The notes under the pieces: generated by a model
Told to the model about the DNA's origin: nothing
Databases searched by the model: none
What the model saw: only the letters and a program-made list of their open reading frames with translations
Assembly (NCBI RefSeq): GCF_023204835.1
Contig: NZ_CP096270.1
Location: forward strand, 3,054,907-3,118,906
Length of the DNA: 64,000 nt
Direction: 5' to 3'
From: Salinarchaeum laminariae
GTDB lineage: Archaea; Halobacteriota; Halobacteria; Halobacteriales; Salinarchaeaceae
Part shown: in pieces, positions 43,307 to 52,731 of the stretch
How positions within the stretch are numbered: position 1 is the stretch's first letter
Layout of the letters: every line of letters starts with the position of its first letter
Position numbers and translations under genes: made by a program

Positions 43307-43440
43307 GCCAGGACGACGGATCCTGCGGCGGTCCACCTCACAGCGACACAGTACCTGGAGGCAGGTCAGGCGACGCTACTCGATCGAACTGTCGATATCC
43401 TCCCAAACAATCATCAGATGGTGGAAACGACTAGCATGGC

Positions 43441-45291
43441 ATGGACGCCGGCATCGACTACAGCCAGTACGACGCTGGACGTCACCTGAACTACTGGGCC
43501 GTCGACCGGACCCTCCAGCGCGAACTCGAACTGGTGCTCCCCGGCGAGGCGTTCGACTGGGCGGAGCCGCGGCTCTCCGAGTTCGGCGCACTCGTGGGCA
43601 CCACCGTCGCGGACAACGCCGACTACATCGACGATCACGGGCCCGAACTCGAGACGTACGACGAGTTCGGCGAGGTGCAGAACTTCGTCAGCTATCCGGC
43701 CGAGCAGTTCGAGAACGAACGGGCCGTCTACGAGTCGGGGATCGTCGGCGACGCCTTCGAGGCGCCGCCGGGGCGGGACGAACCGATGCCGTTCTCGCAG
43801 TATTTCGGCACGCTCCAGTTCCTCTCCTACGCGGAGGGCGGTGGCTTTGCCTGTCCGGTCGCGATGACCGCCGGCGCGGCGCTCGTCCTCGACCGCTTCG
43901 ACGACGGCGAGCTCGACGCGTACTACCACGGGCTCGTCAGCCGGGAGTACGACGACATGATCGAGGGTGCCATGTTCCTAACCGAGGAACAGGGCGGCAG
44001 CGACGTCGGCGCGATCGAGACCACGGCGAGCTACGACGAGGACGCCGACTGCTGGCGGCTCACGGGCGAGAAGTGGTTCTGCTCGAATATCGACGCCGAA
44101 GGCACGCTCGTGCTGGCCAGAATCGAGGGCGCGCCCTCGGGCACCGACGGACTCTCGATGTTTCTCGTTCCCCACGGCGATCCGTTCGCATCGTCGTGGG
44201 ACGGCGACGTGCTGACGAAGGGTCGCCGCACCGCGTTCGACGGCGCGCCGCCGCCCGAGGCGCTCAACGACCAGTGCTACCGGCGACTCAAGGACAAACT
44301 CGGAACGATCGCCGTCCCGACGGGCGAGGTCGAGTTCGAGGACACGACGGCGTTCCTCGTCGGCGAGCGGGATGCGGGGTTCAGACAGATGGCGGAGATG
44401 CTCAACCTCGAACGGCTCTCGAACGCCGCGGCGGCGTGTGGCGTGATGGGCCGCGCGCTGCTGGAGAGCAAGATCCGCGCGGCGAACCGCGAGGCCTTCG
44501 GGAGCACCATCGACGAGTACCCGCTCATGCGAGCAGATCTCGTGGACATGGCAGTCGACTACGAGGCGGCGACGGCGTTCACCCAGGAGGCAGGTCGGCT
44601 GTTCTCCGAGCGCGAGCGAGCCGTGCGTGCCGGAGCGGACGACAGCGAAGACGCCCGGCACACCTATCGCTTGCTCCGACTGCTCACGCCGATCGCCAAG
44701 CTCCGGACCGCCCGAATGGCGATCGATACGGCCTCCTACGCGATGGAGATCCAGGGCGGCAACGGCTACGTCGACGAGTTCGTCACCCACCGGCTGCTCC
44801 GCGACGCGCAGGTGCTCCCGATTTGGGAAGGCACCGAGAACGTCCTCTCCCTGGACGTGTTGCGGGCGATCGACCGCGAGGACGCTCACGAACCCTTCTT
44901 CGAGGTGATGCAGGAACGGCTCGACGCCGTCGACCATCCCGCGCTGTCGGACGCCGCCGCGACCGTCGAGGCCGAGTACAACGATTTCGTCGAGGCGTTG
45001 GCGACTCTCGCGAGCGAGGACGAGGAGTACGCACAGCTCTCCGCCAAGCGGCTGGCCCACTACGTCTTCGAAGTGTTCACCGCCGGACTGCTGCTCGAAG
45101 AAGCACAGCACAGTCTGGCCGAAGACGAGAACGGTCGGATGGCACTCGTCGCTCGGCGGTTCGTCGATCGGGAACTGGGCGAATCGACCGCTCGCGGAAT
45201 TACGGATGGCGACAGGTTCGCCGTAGAGTGGTTCGAGGAAATCGTGCAGTTCGAACCGACTGACGCCGAATCCCTCCTGACGGAGCATTGA
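43441..45291 (+). CDS. Acyl-CoA dehydrogenase (AidB-like, large form)
   Basis: A 616-residue FAD flavoprotein that oxidises acyl-CoA in fatty-acid or branched-chain breakdown. Domain order: N-terminal helical part (to ~150), then the FAD/substrate middle strands EGAMFLTEEQGGSDVGAIETTASYDEDADCWRLTGEKWFCSN, and the C-terminal helical bundle with IQGGNGYVDEFVTHRLLRDAQVLPIWEGTENVLSLDVLRAI containing the FAD-binding and active-site features. A further ~120 residues (EVMQERLDAVDHPALSDAAA...) extend past the usual end, as in AidB-like enzymes. Substrate is unknown; no electron-transfer genes are adjacent. Confidence 0.92.
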   Translation: MDAGIDYSQYDAGRHLNYWAVDRTLQRELELVLPGEAFDWAEPRLSEFGALVGTTVADNADYIDDHGPELETYDEFGEVQNFVSYPAEQFENERAVYESGIVGDAFEAPPGRDEPMPFSQYFGTLQFLSYAEGGGFACPVAMTAGAALVLDRFDDGELDAYYHGLVSREYDDMIEGAMFLTEEQGGSDVGAIETTASYDEDADCWRLTGEKWFCSNIDAEGTLVLARIEGAPSGTDGLSMFLVPHGDPFASSWDGDVLTKGRRTAFDGAPPPEALNDQCYRRLKDKLGTIAVPTGEVEFEDTTAFLVGERDAGFRQMAEMLNLERLSNAAAACGVMGRALLESKIRAANREAFGSTIDEYPLMRADLVDMAVDYEAATAFTQEAGRLFSERERAVRAGADDSEDARHTYRLLRLLTPIAKLRTARMAIDTASYAMEIQGGNGYVDEFVTHRLLRDAQVLPIWEGTENVLSLDVLRAIDREDAHEPFFEVMQERLDAVDHPALSDAAATVEAEYNDFVEALATLASEDEEYAQLSAKRLAHYVFEVFTAGLLLEEAQHSLAEDENGRMALVARRFVDRELGESTARGITDGDRFAVEWFEEIVQFEPTDAESLLTEH

Positions 45292-45379
45292 TGCGGGTGA
45301 ACGCTCGGTCCTGTGACCACCGAAGCCGCGCCGCTCGCAGGCAAGATTCACGCGCCACGACAGGATTTCGCCAGCTAGC

Positions 45380-45877
45380 TCACGCGAAGTTCGCGACGAT
45401 CTGAACGGTGAAGTAGTCGATGGGGAAGGACGGATCGCTACCAAACGTCACCGCCCACTGCCAGGTGTCGCCCGCCCCGAGACGGTCGCGTTCGGCCTGG
45501 GTGCTGGTCGCGTCCCTGACGCCGTGCCCCTCCTCGTCCCTGTTGTAGAGGACGACCTCGGCGTTGAGCGGACGGAGTACCCGATCGCCGGTGTTGGTCG
45601 CGTCGCCAGCGACCACGATCCCACGCTCTCCCGCACGCTGGAAGATGACGTCGCTCATCGAGAGTTCCTCGGATTCCCGGGGAACCACGTTCCCGACGGA
45701 GTCCTCGTATGGCGATTGGTTCTGGGGAGCGTTGCGCCCGATAGCCACCTCGACGTCGGCGGTGTCGGGGTCGACGTCGGGAGCCCCGCCGCTGTTCGTT
45801 CCGCTGCCGGAGCATCCAGCGACGCCGACGGTCGCCGTTGCGGTCAGTGCCGTCCGAACGAACTGTCGTCGGTTCAT
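45380..45877 (-). CDS. FxLYD-like lipoprotein
   Basis: A 165-residue secreted lipoprotein. MNRRQFVRTALTATATVGVAGC has the twin Arg and lipobox (VAGC, Cys22). The folded part carries an FxLYD-like pattern (GIVVAGDATNTGDRVLRPLNAEVVLYNRDEEGHGVRDATSTQAERDRLGAGDTWQWAVTFGSDPSF). Such domains are often found in archaeal and bacterial surface proteins and bind cell-wall or protein ligands. ATG 45877 is the obvious start of the signal peptide. Confidence 0.85.
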   Translation of the reverse strand: MNRRQFVRTALTATATVGVAGCSGSGTNSGGAPDVDPDTADVEVAIGRNAPQNQSPYEDSVGNVVPRESEELSMSDVIFQRAGERGIVVAGDATNTGDRVLRPLNAEVVLYNRDEEGHGVRDATSTQAERDRLGAGDTWQWAVTFGSDPSFPIDYFTVQIVANFA

Positions 45878-46248
45878 GGTGGGTAGTGACGAATCGTACG
45901 GAACCGCCGAACCACTCGACGAGTCGGTGGCGTCGTGCATTCGGAGGCCACCGATCCGCAAAAACCCGGGAGACGGTTCAACGGCCGTAACCGTGGCCAC
46001 ACGCGAGCAATAGCGAGAATCCGCAGATCGTTGCGTTGCGGTTGTATCCACAGAGCCGACGAAGAGGCCTGGTGTTGCCGGTTCACCGGACTCGTTGGAT
46101 GGCCGACACGCTTGCCAGGCGTCCCGACGCGTTGGACAACCGTACCGGACATTGGCTGAGCATATCGATACGTTGGCCGACCGTACTTCGAATGCGGCGA
46201 TCTGTACGGATCTGCTAACTTTTCGACGGGGCCGTGAAGATCGGAGCG
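45878..46248. other. Divergent spacer between the lipoprotein and protease genes
   Basis: These ~370 bases carry no gene I can support. They include weak near-repeats such as GCGTTGGACAACCGTACC (from 46129) and ACGTTGGCCGACCGTAC (from about 46171), which share TTGG-x-x-x-ACCGTAC and might be binding sites for a regulator of the divergent genes. This is only a pattern, not a call. Confidence 0.3.
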
Positions 46249-47391
46249 ATGTCTCGAAGCGGATTCTACGCGATGGCGATCGCGGCGATCGCAACGATCG
46301 CGCTCCTCGGCGGCGGGCTGGTCGCGCCGTTGGGAGCGGGGACGCCTGCGCTCACGCCGGACGATGGCGGCACTGCGAACGCCGCTAGCGTCGACGGCGT
46401 CCTGCAACAGCAACAGCAGACCGGCGAGGCGTGTAACTACACGGCGCTGTACGAGCAGACGATCGACGGCGTCGTCACGATCCAGCGAGGCGGTGGCCTC
46501 GGCTCTGGATTCGTGACGGAGCTGGGCGGGAACGACTCCGCGCGGTACGTGGTCACGAACGCGCACGTCGTGGGCGACGCGGCGAACGCGACCGTCCAGT
46601 TCGATCGTGGCGAGTCCATAACTGGCGAGGTCGTTGGGACCGACGTGTCCAGTGACCTCGCGACCGTGCGGGTCACGGACGTTCCCGAGTACGTCGACGC
46701 GCTCCCGCTGACCAACCAGAGCCTCGCCCACGGCCAGCGCGTCGCTGCCCTCGGGAGCCCGTTCGGTCTCGAGGCGACGATCACCCACGGCATCATCAGC
46801 GGCCTCGATCGGTCGATGCCGACGAACCGCGGCTACACCATTCCCAACGTCGTGCAGACGGACGCAGCCATCAGCTCCGGCAACAGCGGCGGTCCGCTCG
46901 TGACCTGTGAGGGAGCAGTGGTCGGCGTCAACACCGCCGGGATCGCTGCGCAGGGCGCTGAGAACATCGGCTTCGGCGTCCCCGCCTCGACGGTGGAGCT
47001 CGTGATCCCGTCGCTGATCCAGACTGGCGAGTTCACCCACACGACGCTGGGCGTGAGCGGCGTCACGCTCACCCCAGCCATCGCACAGGCGAACGACCTC
47101 GACGTGAACCGAGGCGTTCTCGTGGCCGCCGTCGACGAGAACGCTCCCGCTGCCGAGGTGCTCCAGGGAAGTGAGGAGCGCGTTCGGACCAACGGTCGAA
47201 TCGTTCCCGTCGGCGGCGACGTCATCGTCGCCATCGAGGGGCAGCCGGTCGCGAACGGGGAGGACGTCGCGTCGATACTGCTCTCCCAGACGCGGCCAGG
47301 TGACGAAATCGAGGTCACGATCATCCGCGACGGGCAGGAAACGACCGTGACGACGACCGTCATCGAACCGCCGGAGCCGACGATGCCGTAG
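46249..47391 (+). CDS. HtrA/DegP-type serine protease with PDZ domain
   Basis: A 380-residue exported protease of the S1C group. An N-terminal signal/anchor helix (residues 7-30) is followed by the trypsin-like domain with the catalytic triad His106 (TNAHVV), Asp136 (SSDLATV) and Ser213 (ISSGNSGGPLV). A PDZ domain (residues ~255-375, LGVSGVTLTPAIAQANDLDVNRGVLVAAVDENAPAAE...GDVIVAIEGQPVANGEDV) completes the quality-control protease. The ATG 46249 (MSRSGFYAMAIA) is preferred over a GTG five codons upstream. It is divergent to the lipoprotein gene. Confidence 0.93.
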   Translation: MSRSGFYAMAIAAIATIALLGGGLVAPLGAGTPALTPDDGGTANAASVDGVLQQQQQTGEACNYTALYEQTIDGVVTIQRGGGLGSGFVTELGGNDSARYVVTNAHVVGDAANATVQFDRGESITGEVVGTDVSSDLATVRVTDVPEYVDALPLTNQSLAHGQRVAALGSPFGLEATITHGIISGLDRSMPTNRGYTIPNVVQTDAAISSGNSGGPLVTCEGAVVGVNTAGIAAQGAENIGFGVPASTVELVIPSLIQTGEFTHTTLGVSGVTLTPAIAQANDLDVNRGVLVAAVDENAPAAEVLQGSEERVRTNGRIVPVGGDVIVAIEGQPVANGEDVASILLSQTRPGDEIEVTIIRDGQETTVTTTVIEPPEPTMP

Positions 47392-47467
47392 CGAGCGAAT
47401 CGAGCGAGAAGAAGAACTCCGGCAATGAAAACGCCGGAATGGTGCCTCCCTCGTTTGGATCGGCTCG

Positions 47468-47833
47468 TCAGTGATCGAAGGGGATCGGCGGCGTCGGATG
47501 GCGAAACGTCTGGACCTCGATCGTCCGTCCGTCGGGATCCTCGGCGAAGAACTGGTAGATCTCGAACTCCTCGTTCGCTTCCGGTGAGCCCTGGGCGACG
47601 TCGGACAGCTCCTGGTACAGGGCGTCGACCGCTGCGTCGTCTTCGAGGACCACGGTGACGATGCCGTCGGTCTCCGTCGCTGGTGCGTCGCAAAACCCGA
47701 CGAGAAGATTGCCGTGCTGGAGGATGGTACAGCCACCCTCCTGTTCGAGCCAGCGGTCGAAGCCGAGTCGGTCGGTGTAGAATTCGGTCACATCGTCGCG
47801 ATGCTCGGTCCGGAAGAACACGATTCCCGACAT
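47468..47833 (-). CDS. VOC/glyoxalase-fold protein
   Basis: A 121-residue single-module protein with two beta-alpha-beta halves. MSGIVFFRTEHRDDVTEFYTDRLGFDRWLEQEGGCTILQHGNLLVGFC is followed by FEIYQFFAEDPDGRTIEVQTFRHP. The DPDGRTIEVQ motif is a hallmark of the vicinal oxygen chelate family, which includes glyoxalases and resistance proteins. ATG 47833 is used, since upstream residues are a basic, Cys-rich leader. Substrate is unknown. Confidence 0.85.
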   Translation of the reverse strand: MSGIVFFRTEHRDDVTEFYTDRLGFDRWLEQEGGCTILQHGNLLVGFCDAPATETDGIVTVVLEDDAAVDALYQELSDVAQGSPEANEEFEIYQFFAEDPDGRTIEVQTFRHPTPPIPFDH

Positions 47834-47998
47834 AGGAGCAGCGAAGCACCCTGTGCACCTGAAGGTACTGCCGTTGGGGCAGGAATGGGGCAACGACTCG
47901 TCTGATTCAAATCCGCTCGCGTCGCTCGGGGGCGGTGACAGCTAGATAGTGGCCGATATTCCAGCATACCGCGGCGAGCGCTGCGAGCCGCTGTTTCC

Positions 47999-48071
47999 CC
48001 GGACACGAGCGAAGCGAGTGTCCGGTTCTTTTTCGCCCACGTTTTTCGAGGAGTGGTCGCCGAAGGCGACC
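47999..48071 (-). terminator. Pair of hairpins downstream of tRNA-Phe
   Basis: Two hairpins lie in the region past the tRNA 3' end on the minus strand: GGTCGCC-TTC-GGCGACC (48055-48071) and an 8-bp-arm hairpin CCGGACAC...GTGTCCGG (47999-48025). A T5 run (read on the minus strand, 48080-48084) precedes them right after the tRNA. The T-run alone is the usual archaeal tRNA terminator signal; the hairpins may add processing or be unrelated. Confidence 0.35.
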
Positions 48072-48091
48072 CGACGATGAAAAAGGTGGTA

Positions 48092-48165
48092 TGCCGCCTC
48101 CCGGATTTGAACCGGGGACAGCTCGATCTTCAGTCGAGTGCTCTCCCAATCTGAGCTAAGGCGGC
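48092..48165 (-). tRNA. tRNA-Phe (GAA)
   Basis: A 74-base minus-strand tRNA without intron. Acceptor GCCGCCT pairs with AGGCGGC; discriminator A is at 48092. The D arm (GCTC...GAGC), anticodon stem CTCGA/TCGAG with loop CTGAAGA (anticodon GAA), and T arm CCCGG-TTCAAAT-CCGGG are intact. CCA is not encoded. Confidence 0.95.
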
Positions 48166-48408
48166 GCGCACCTCCGACTCCGTCGAAGTAACGCAAAAGG
48201 ATTTCGAAGCACGGCGACGGGGAACGACCCGTCGATAGACCCCACAGGAACTGCCACCCACCCATTGGACGGGGAGGGGTAGCGTTTGCCAGATGTTCGA
48301 AATTGTCGCCGATCACCCAGTCCTATCCATCGATCTTTGAATAAACTACTGGCACGTTGTGGCGGGTAGCAACAACTGTTATACGCCGCCGTCACAATAC
48401 CTAGCACA

Positions 48409-49314
48409 GTGGCACAGGTTGGTGGCTCTCGGCACGCGATCGATCCGCCCACCCTCGAGAGCGGCTGCTCCGGGATCGCCTGCGAGGCGAACTCGATGCT
48501 CACCGTTATCGTTCTACTCGGCGCAATCGCGCTCGGCACCGTGGCCTTTCTCGGCTGCGTGCGGCGGGCACGCGGCGCGGTCTCCTTCGAGCGCGAGCGC
48601 CTCCTCGACGAGTACGACGCCTTCCTCGAGTTCGCGGACCGCGTCGCGAACGTCCCCGTCGCGCCCCGCCCCGACGGCGGTCGGCCGATGAGTGGCCCGC
48701 TGGTCTCCGGCGCGAAGCAGGACAGCGGCCTCAGTGAGGTGCGAAGCGCGTACCGCGACACCGTGATGTCCGTTCCGCATTTCGAGACGGACTACGACGA
48801 ATCGCTACAGGAGCATATGGCGACGGAGCTGAGTCCGGAGCTCGCCTCGGCCGTCGTCGAGGGGTCCCAGTTCACACCGGCGTTGCGCCAGCCGCTGGTA
48901 AAGAGCGCCAAGAGCGCCGCGCACGACAGACGCGTGCTCGCCGATCAGCTTCACGACGAGCTCGACGACCTCGAAGACGCCGAAGGTCAGCTATCGGATA
49001 TCTCCAAACGGTTCGAGATCACCGGCGGCGAGGGGCTCGTCGATCGAACGTTCCCCGATCTCCAGTCTCGCTGGCGCCGTCTCGATGGACTCCAATCTGA
49101 GTGTTCCTCGATGCTAGAACGCCGGCAGGCGCAGCTCCGCGACAGGACGCCCTCCTCGGGCACTCGCCTGCAGTCTCCCACCGCGGTGAGCAACTACCTC
49201 TACGCCGACCTCGACGTCGATTTCCCGGTGTTATCCGCAGGGACGAGACTCCTCGAGCGCATCGAGGACGAGAAGAACAACACCGTTCGGGCGCTGACCG
49301 AGCGCCGCCGATAA
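48409..49314 (+). CDS. Membrane-anchored helical protein (DUF7260-like)
   Basis: A 301-residue protein read from GTG 48409. An early transmembrane helix (SMLTVIVLLGAIALGTVAFLGCV, residues 29-51) is followed by long helical segments (ARGAVSFERERLLDEYDAFLEFADRVANV; LADQLHDELDDLEDAEGQLSDISKRFEI; SRWRRLDGLQSECSSMLERRQAQL) and a C-terminal YADLDVDFPVLSAGTRLLERIEDEKNNTVRALT. The pattern suggests an extended cytoplasmic coiled coil. I recall it as a haloarchaeal family of unknown role. Its ATACG-type promoter lies ~30 bases upstream of the GTG. Confidence 0.7.
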   Translation: MAQVGGSRHAIDPPTLESGCSGIACEANSMLTVIVLLGAIALGTVAFLGCVRRARGAVSFERERLLDEYDAFLEFADRVANVPVAPRPDGGRPMSGPLVSGAKQDSGLSEVRSAYRDTVMSVPHFETDYDESLQEHMATELSPELASAVVEGSQFTPALRQPLVKSAKSAAHDRRVLADQLHDELDDLEDAEGQLSDISKRFEITGGEGLVDRTFPDLQSRWRRLDGLQSECSSMLERRQAQLRDRTPSSGTRLQSPTAVSNYLYADLDVDFPVLSAGTRLLERIEDEKNNTVRALTERRR

Positions 49315-49630
49315 CGTACGACCGACCGTTCCAGACCTGTATCTCGGAGAGGTGTAGCAAGAGAGGGAGATCGATAGTGAGCCGTTGCTTCGTCGGTGAG
49401 CCGGCCATCAGTACGTGAGTCTGCCATCAGTCGCGACCTGACCTTCGCCGACCAGAACCAATCGGCCCGTGAGTCGATCCATCAGACCGCGACCCGATCA
49501 GCCAATCCGCAACTCGACCTGCCATCCGACGAATCGAACGAAACCAGTCCCGATCGGTCGTCCTCGCCGGGTGAGCACCTCGCTATAGCCGGACGGGCCT
49601 TTTTTGGTGCCCCCATGCCTCCCTCCGGGC
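49315..49630. other. Spacer between the coiled-coil and KaiC-like genes
   Basis: About 316 bases without a gene I can support. It contains short near-repeats (GTGAG-x-C-x-GCCATCAGT at about 49396-49412 and 49421-49434) and a CTTTTTTGG box near 49599 that would fit as the promoter of the KaiC-like gene, with its start 24-30 bases later. Confidence 0.35.
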
Positions 49631-50356
49631 ATGCCCGATCTCGTCTCGACCGGCGTCGAAGGGTTGGACTCCATCCTGAACGGAGGGATCACGGAGCACT
49701 CGACGGTGCTGGTCTCCGGCAACCCCGGCACCGGCAAGTCGATCCTCGGCATTCAGTACCTCTACACCGGCGTCCTCGAAGACGACGAGCAGGGGATCTA
49801 CGTCACCTTCGAGGAGGACGCCGAGGACGTCCGCATGGCCGCAGAGTCTATCGGTTTCGATCGCTGGAGCGAGTTCGTCGACGACGGCTCCATCACGATC
49901 CTCGACAAGAAGGAGATGCTCCGAGACCAGGAGTTCTCCCGTGCCGTGGAGCTCTTGCTCGAGGTCGTTCAGGAGGGCGGCTACGATCGGCTCGTCCTCG
50001 ACTCGCTGACGATGTTCGAGCTGTTCTTCGAGGACGAACACGAGCGCCGCGTCTATCTGCTGAAGTTCTCGGACATCCTGAAGGCCAACGACCTGACCTC
50101 CCTGCTGATCAGCGAGCAGGAGGCCGTCTTCCCGGAGACCGATCTCGACCTCGAGAACTTCCTCACCGACGGTAACGTCTATCTGATCCAGACGCCGACA
50201 GACAGCGGGGTGAGCCGGTACGTCTGGGTCTCGAAGATGCGCAAACAGAACATCGACACCGACATCTTCCCGATGGAGATCGGCCAGGGCGGAATCACCG
50301 TCCACGAGCAGGCCGGCGGATTCTCTCTCGTCGATCGACCCGGCGGCACGTTCTGA
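49631..50356 (+). CDS. KaiC-like/RAD55-family ATPase
   Basis: A 241-residue RecA-fold ATPase with a complete Walker A (SGNPGTGKS, about residues 37-45) and Walker B (YDRLVLDSLTMFELFF). Start ATG 49631 (MPDLVSTGVEGLDSILNGGI) matches single-domain archaeal KaiC/RAD55-like proteins. It is a stand-alone gene and is not near a partner. The role in archaea is mostly signal transduction or DNA repair-related regulation; no specific function can be assigned. Confidence 0.9.
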   Translation: MPDLVSTGVEGLDSILNGGITEHSTVLVSGNPGTGKSILGIQYLYTGVLEDDEQGIYVTFEEDAEDVRMAAESIGFDRWSEFVDDGSITILDKKEMLRDQEFSRAVELLLEVVQEGGYDRLVLDSLTMFELFFEDEHERRVYLLKFSDILKANDLTSLLISEQEAVFPETDLDLENFLTDGNVYLIQTPTDSGVSRYVWVSKMRKQNIDTDIFPMEIGQGGITVHEQAGGFSLVDRPGGTF

Positions 50357-50455
50357 GCGAGGCGGACGATTCCTTCTCGACAGCCAAACTGGTCAGCACT
50401 GCAAGCGAGCAGATTCGTCGCCACACGTAAGCCGCGGGCAGCCGACGAACCGTAC

Positions 50456-51373
50456 ATGCTCAGCCCGATCCCCGTTCGCGACGTAATGATCGAGGGCGTC
50501 GCGACGATCCCGCCCGACGCGTCGATCCGCACAGCCACCGAGCGCATGGCCGAGCGCGACGTCGGCTCGCTCGTCGTCGCTGACGGCGAGGAGACGCTCG
50601 GGATCCTCACACAGTCCGACGTTATCGATCTGGTCGCGGGCGAGGACGGCCCCGCAGAGACGCCCGTCTCCGCGTGCATGAGCGCGCCGCCGATCACGAT
50701 CGCTCCGGACGCGAACGTCGAGGCCGCTGCAACCGTACTCTCGCGAGAGGGCATCAAGCGCCTCCCGGTCGTCGAGGAGGGCAGCCTCGTCGGCATCGTC
50801 ACCGTCACCGACCTGTCCTACTTTCTCCCACAGCTCGCACTGGGTCGGCCAACCGATGGGACGCGCCAGGGGCCGGCCAGCAGACCCGAGATGGCCTACG
50901 ACGACGCGGAGTGGACGTCGGACCTCCAGACCGACGACGAGCCGGACGTCGGCGACACGGTTCGGTTCACCAAACGACTCTCCGAGGACGACGTAACCGA
51001 CTTCGCGCGGGCCAGCGGCGACACCAACCGACTCCACCTCGATACGGGATTCGCCGTCGGCACCCGCTTCGGCGAGCGGATCGTCCACGGCACACTCCTC
51101 GCGGGCGTCATCAGCGCGGCACTCGCGCGGCTCCCCGGGCTCACGATCTACCTCTCCCAGGACCTCAGTTTCCGCGCGCCCGTGCCCATCGGTGCCACTG
51201 TCACCGCTGCCTGCGAGATCACGGAGGCGCTGGGTGGCAACCGTTTCCGCGTCCTCACGACCGTCTTCCACGAGGACGAGCCAGTCGTCGACGGACAGGC
51301 CACAGTCATGATCGACCAGCTCCACGAGGCAGTGGCGCTCGGTCCTGCTGCCGTCGGTGCCGGCGACGATTGA
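50456..51373 (+). CDS. CBS-pair/MaoC dehydratase fusion
   Basis: A 305-residue fusion. Two CBS domains (residues ~6-60, MIEGVATIPPDASIRTATERMAERDVGSLVVADGEETLGILTQSDVI, and ~70-125, APDANVEAAATVLSREGIKRLPVVEEGSLVGIVTVTDL) are followed by a MaoC/hydratase-2 domain (~150-295) with the catalytic FARASGDTNRLHLDTGFAVGTRFGERIVHGTLLAG (Asp and His) and LTIYLSQDLSFRAPVPIG. A nucleotide-sensing CBS pair attached to an enoyl-CoA hydratase-type domain suggests metabolite-regulated acyl-CoA chemistry. Substrate is unknown. Confidence 0.9.
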   Translation: MLSPIPVRDVMIEGVATIPPDASIRTATERMAERDVGSLVVADGEETLGILTQSDVIDLVAGEDGPAETPVSACMSAPPITIAPDANVEAAATVLSREGIKRLPVVEEGSLVGIVTVTDLSYFLPQLALGRPTDGTRQGPASRPEMAYDDAEWTSDLQTDDEPDVGDTVRFTKRLSEDDVTDFARASGDTNRLHLDTGFAVGTRFGERIVHGTLLAGVISAALARLPGLTIYLSQDLSFRAPVPIGATVTAACEITEALGGNRFRVLTTVFHEDEPVVDGQATVMIDQLHEAVALGPAAVGAGDD

Positions 51374-51432
51374 CCTGTGGGAATCGAAGAAGAGCCGCGA
51401 CGAACGGCGGAGGACGATCCAGAGGACCGTCG

Positions 51433-52731
51433 TTACCTGCCAGCCCGCGTCACGTCGCCACCGAGTTCCTCGAGCACGTCGAAGAAACCAGGGAAGGAGA
51501 CGTCGACGTGCTGGGCGCCGGTGATCTCGACCGGCCCGTCGGCGACGAGTCCGGCGACGGCCAGAGACATGATCACGCGGTGATCGCCACGGCCGTCCAC
51601 GGTACCGCCACCGAGCGACGACTCGCCGCCGTGGACGTGGAGCTCGTCTTCGAGCTCCGTGACCGCGACGCCGAGCGTGGAGAGTTCTTCGGCCATCGCG
51701 CTCACGCGGTCAGTCTCCTTGTAGCGGACGTGCTCGGCGTCGACGATCTTCGTCGTGCCGTCGGCGATCGCACCGAGTACCGCGATCGTCGGCAGGAGAT
51801 CCGGCGTGTCGGCGACGCCGACCTCGATTCCCGACAGCGTGGACTGCGAGACGTCGATGTCGCCGTCCTCCGTTGCCCAGGTCAGCGACGCGCCCATCGC
51901 GTCGAGAATCTCGACGATCGCGCTGTCGCCTTGGGCGCTCGGCCGTGCACCAGTGACGGTCAGCCCGTTCGGTGCGGCGACGGCGCCGGCAGCGAGCAGG
52001 TAGGACATCGAGGAGAAGTCGCCCGGCACCGCATAGACGCCGCCCTCGGGATCTAAGGACTGCCCGCCCGGAACGTCGTAGCCACCGTCGACGTCGGCGG
52101 TCTCGACGCCAAAATCGGCGAGCAGCTCTCGCGTAATATCGACGTAGGGCGCGGATTTGAGCTCGGTCGAGAGGTCGATCTCGACGCCAGACTCCGTCAC
52201 CGCACCGGCCATCAACAGGGCCGTGACGAACTGCGAGGAGACGTCGCCGGGGATCGACGCCGTGCCGCCTGCGATCGGCCCCTCGATCACGAGTGGCGCC
52301 TGACCGTTCCCGCGCGTGCTGGTTGCACGCCCGCCGAGCTGCTCGACGGCGTCGAGGAGGGGCCCCTGCGGCCGGGAGCGAAGCGACTCGTCGCCCGTGA
52401 GCACCGTCGTTCCGTCGGCGAGTGCGGCCGCACCGGTCACCAGCCGCATCGTCGTCCCGCTGTTCGCACAGTCGATCACGTCGTCGGGGACCTGCGGCGT
52501 CCCGTCGAACCCACTGATCGTGAGGCTGCCATCGGACGCCTCCCGCTCGACGGATCCGCCGAACGCTTCGACGGCACGGGCGGTCGCCCGGGTGTCCGCG
52601 CTCCAGAGCGGATCCTCGACGACCGCGCCGTCGGCGTAGCCCGCCGCGAGGATCGCGCGGTGGGTGTAGCTCTTGGACGGTGGCGCGCTCGCGGTCCCGC
52701 CGACCGTCGATGCGCCGATGGTGACGTTCAT
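51433..52731 (-). CDS. aroA: 3-phosphoshikimate 1-carboxyvinyltransferase (EPSP synthase)
   Basis: A 432-residue enzyme making EPSP from PEP and shikimate-3-phosphate in aromatic amino acid synthesis. N-terminal [20 protein letters not shown] carries the catalytic Lys/Arg, [10 protein letters not shown] is the shikimate motif, and [63 protein letters not shown] and [16 protein letters not shown] complete both domains. Length and ATG 52731 match the family. Thematically it pairs with the TyrA-like gene 4.3 kb away. Confidence 0.96.
   Translation of the reverse strand: MNVTIGASTVGGTASAPPSKSYTHRAILAAGYADGAVVEDPLWSADTRATARAVEAFGGSVEREASDGSLTISGFDGTPQVPDDVIDCANSGTTMRLVTGAAALADGTTVLTGDESLRSRPQGPLLDAVEQLGGRATSTRGNGQAPLVIEGPIAGGTASIPGDVSSQFVTALLMAGAVTESGVEIDLSTELKSAPYVDITRELLADFGVETADVDGGYDVPGGQSLDPEGGVYAVPGDFSSMSYLLAAGAVAAPNGLTVTGARPSAQGDSAIVEILDAMGASLTWATEDGDIDVSQSTLSGIEVGVADTPDLLPTIAVLGAIADGTTKIVDAEHVRYKETDRVSAMAEELSTLGVAVTELEDELHVHGGESSLGGGTVDGRGDHRVIMSLAVAGLVADGPVEITGAQHVDVSFPGFFDVLEELGGDVTRAGR

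Noticed and set aside
43978-45444. Long minus-strand frame opposite the acyl-CoA dehydrogenase
   Set aside because: It is a shadow of the dehydrogenase; the plus strand contains all family motifs.
45874-47736. Minus-strand frame opposite the HtrA protease
   Set aside because: It covers unrelated genes on both strands and has no recognisable domain.
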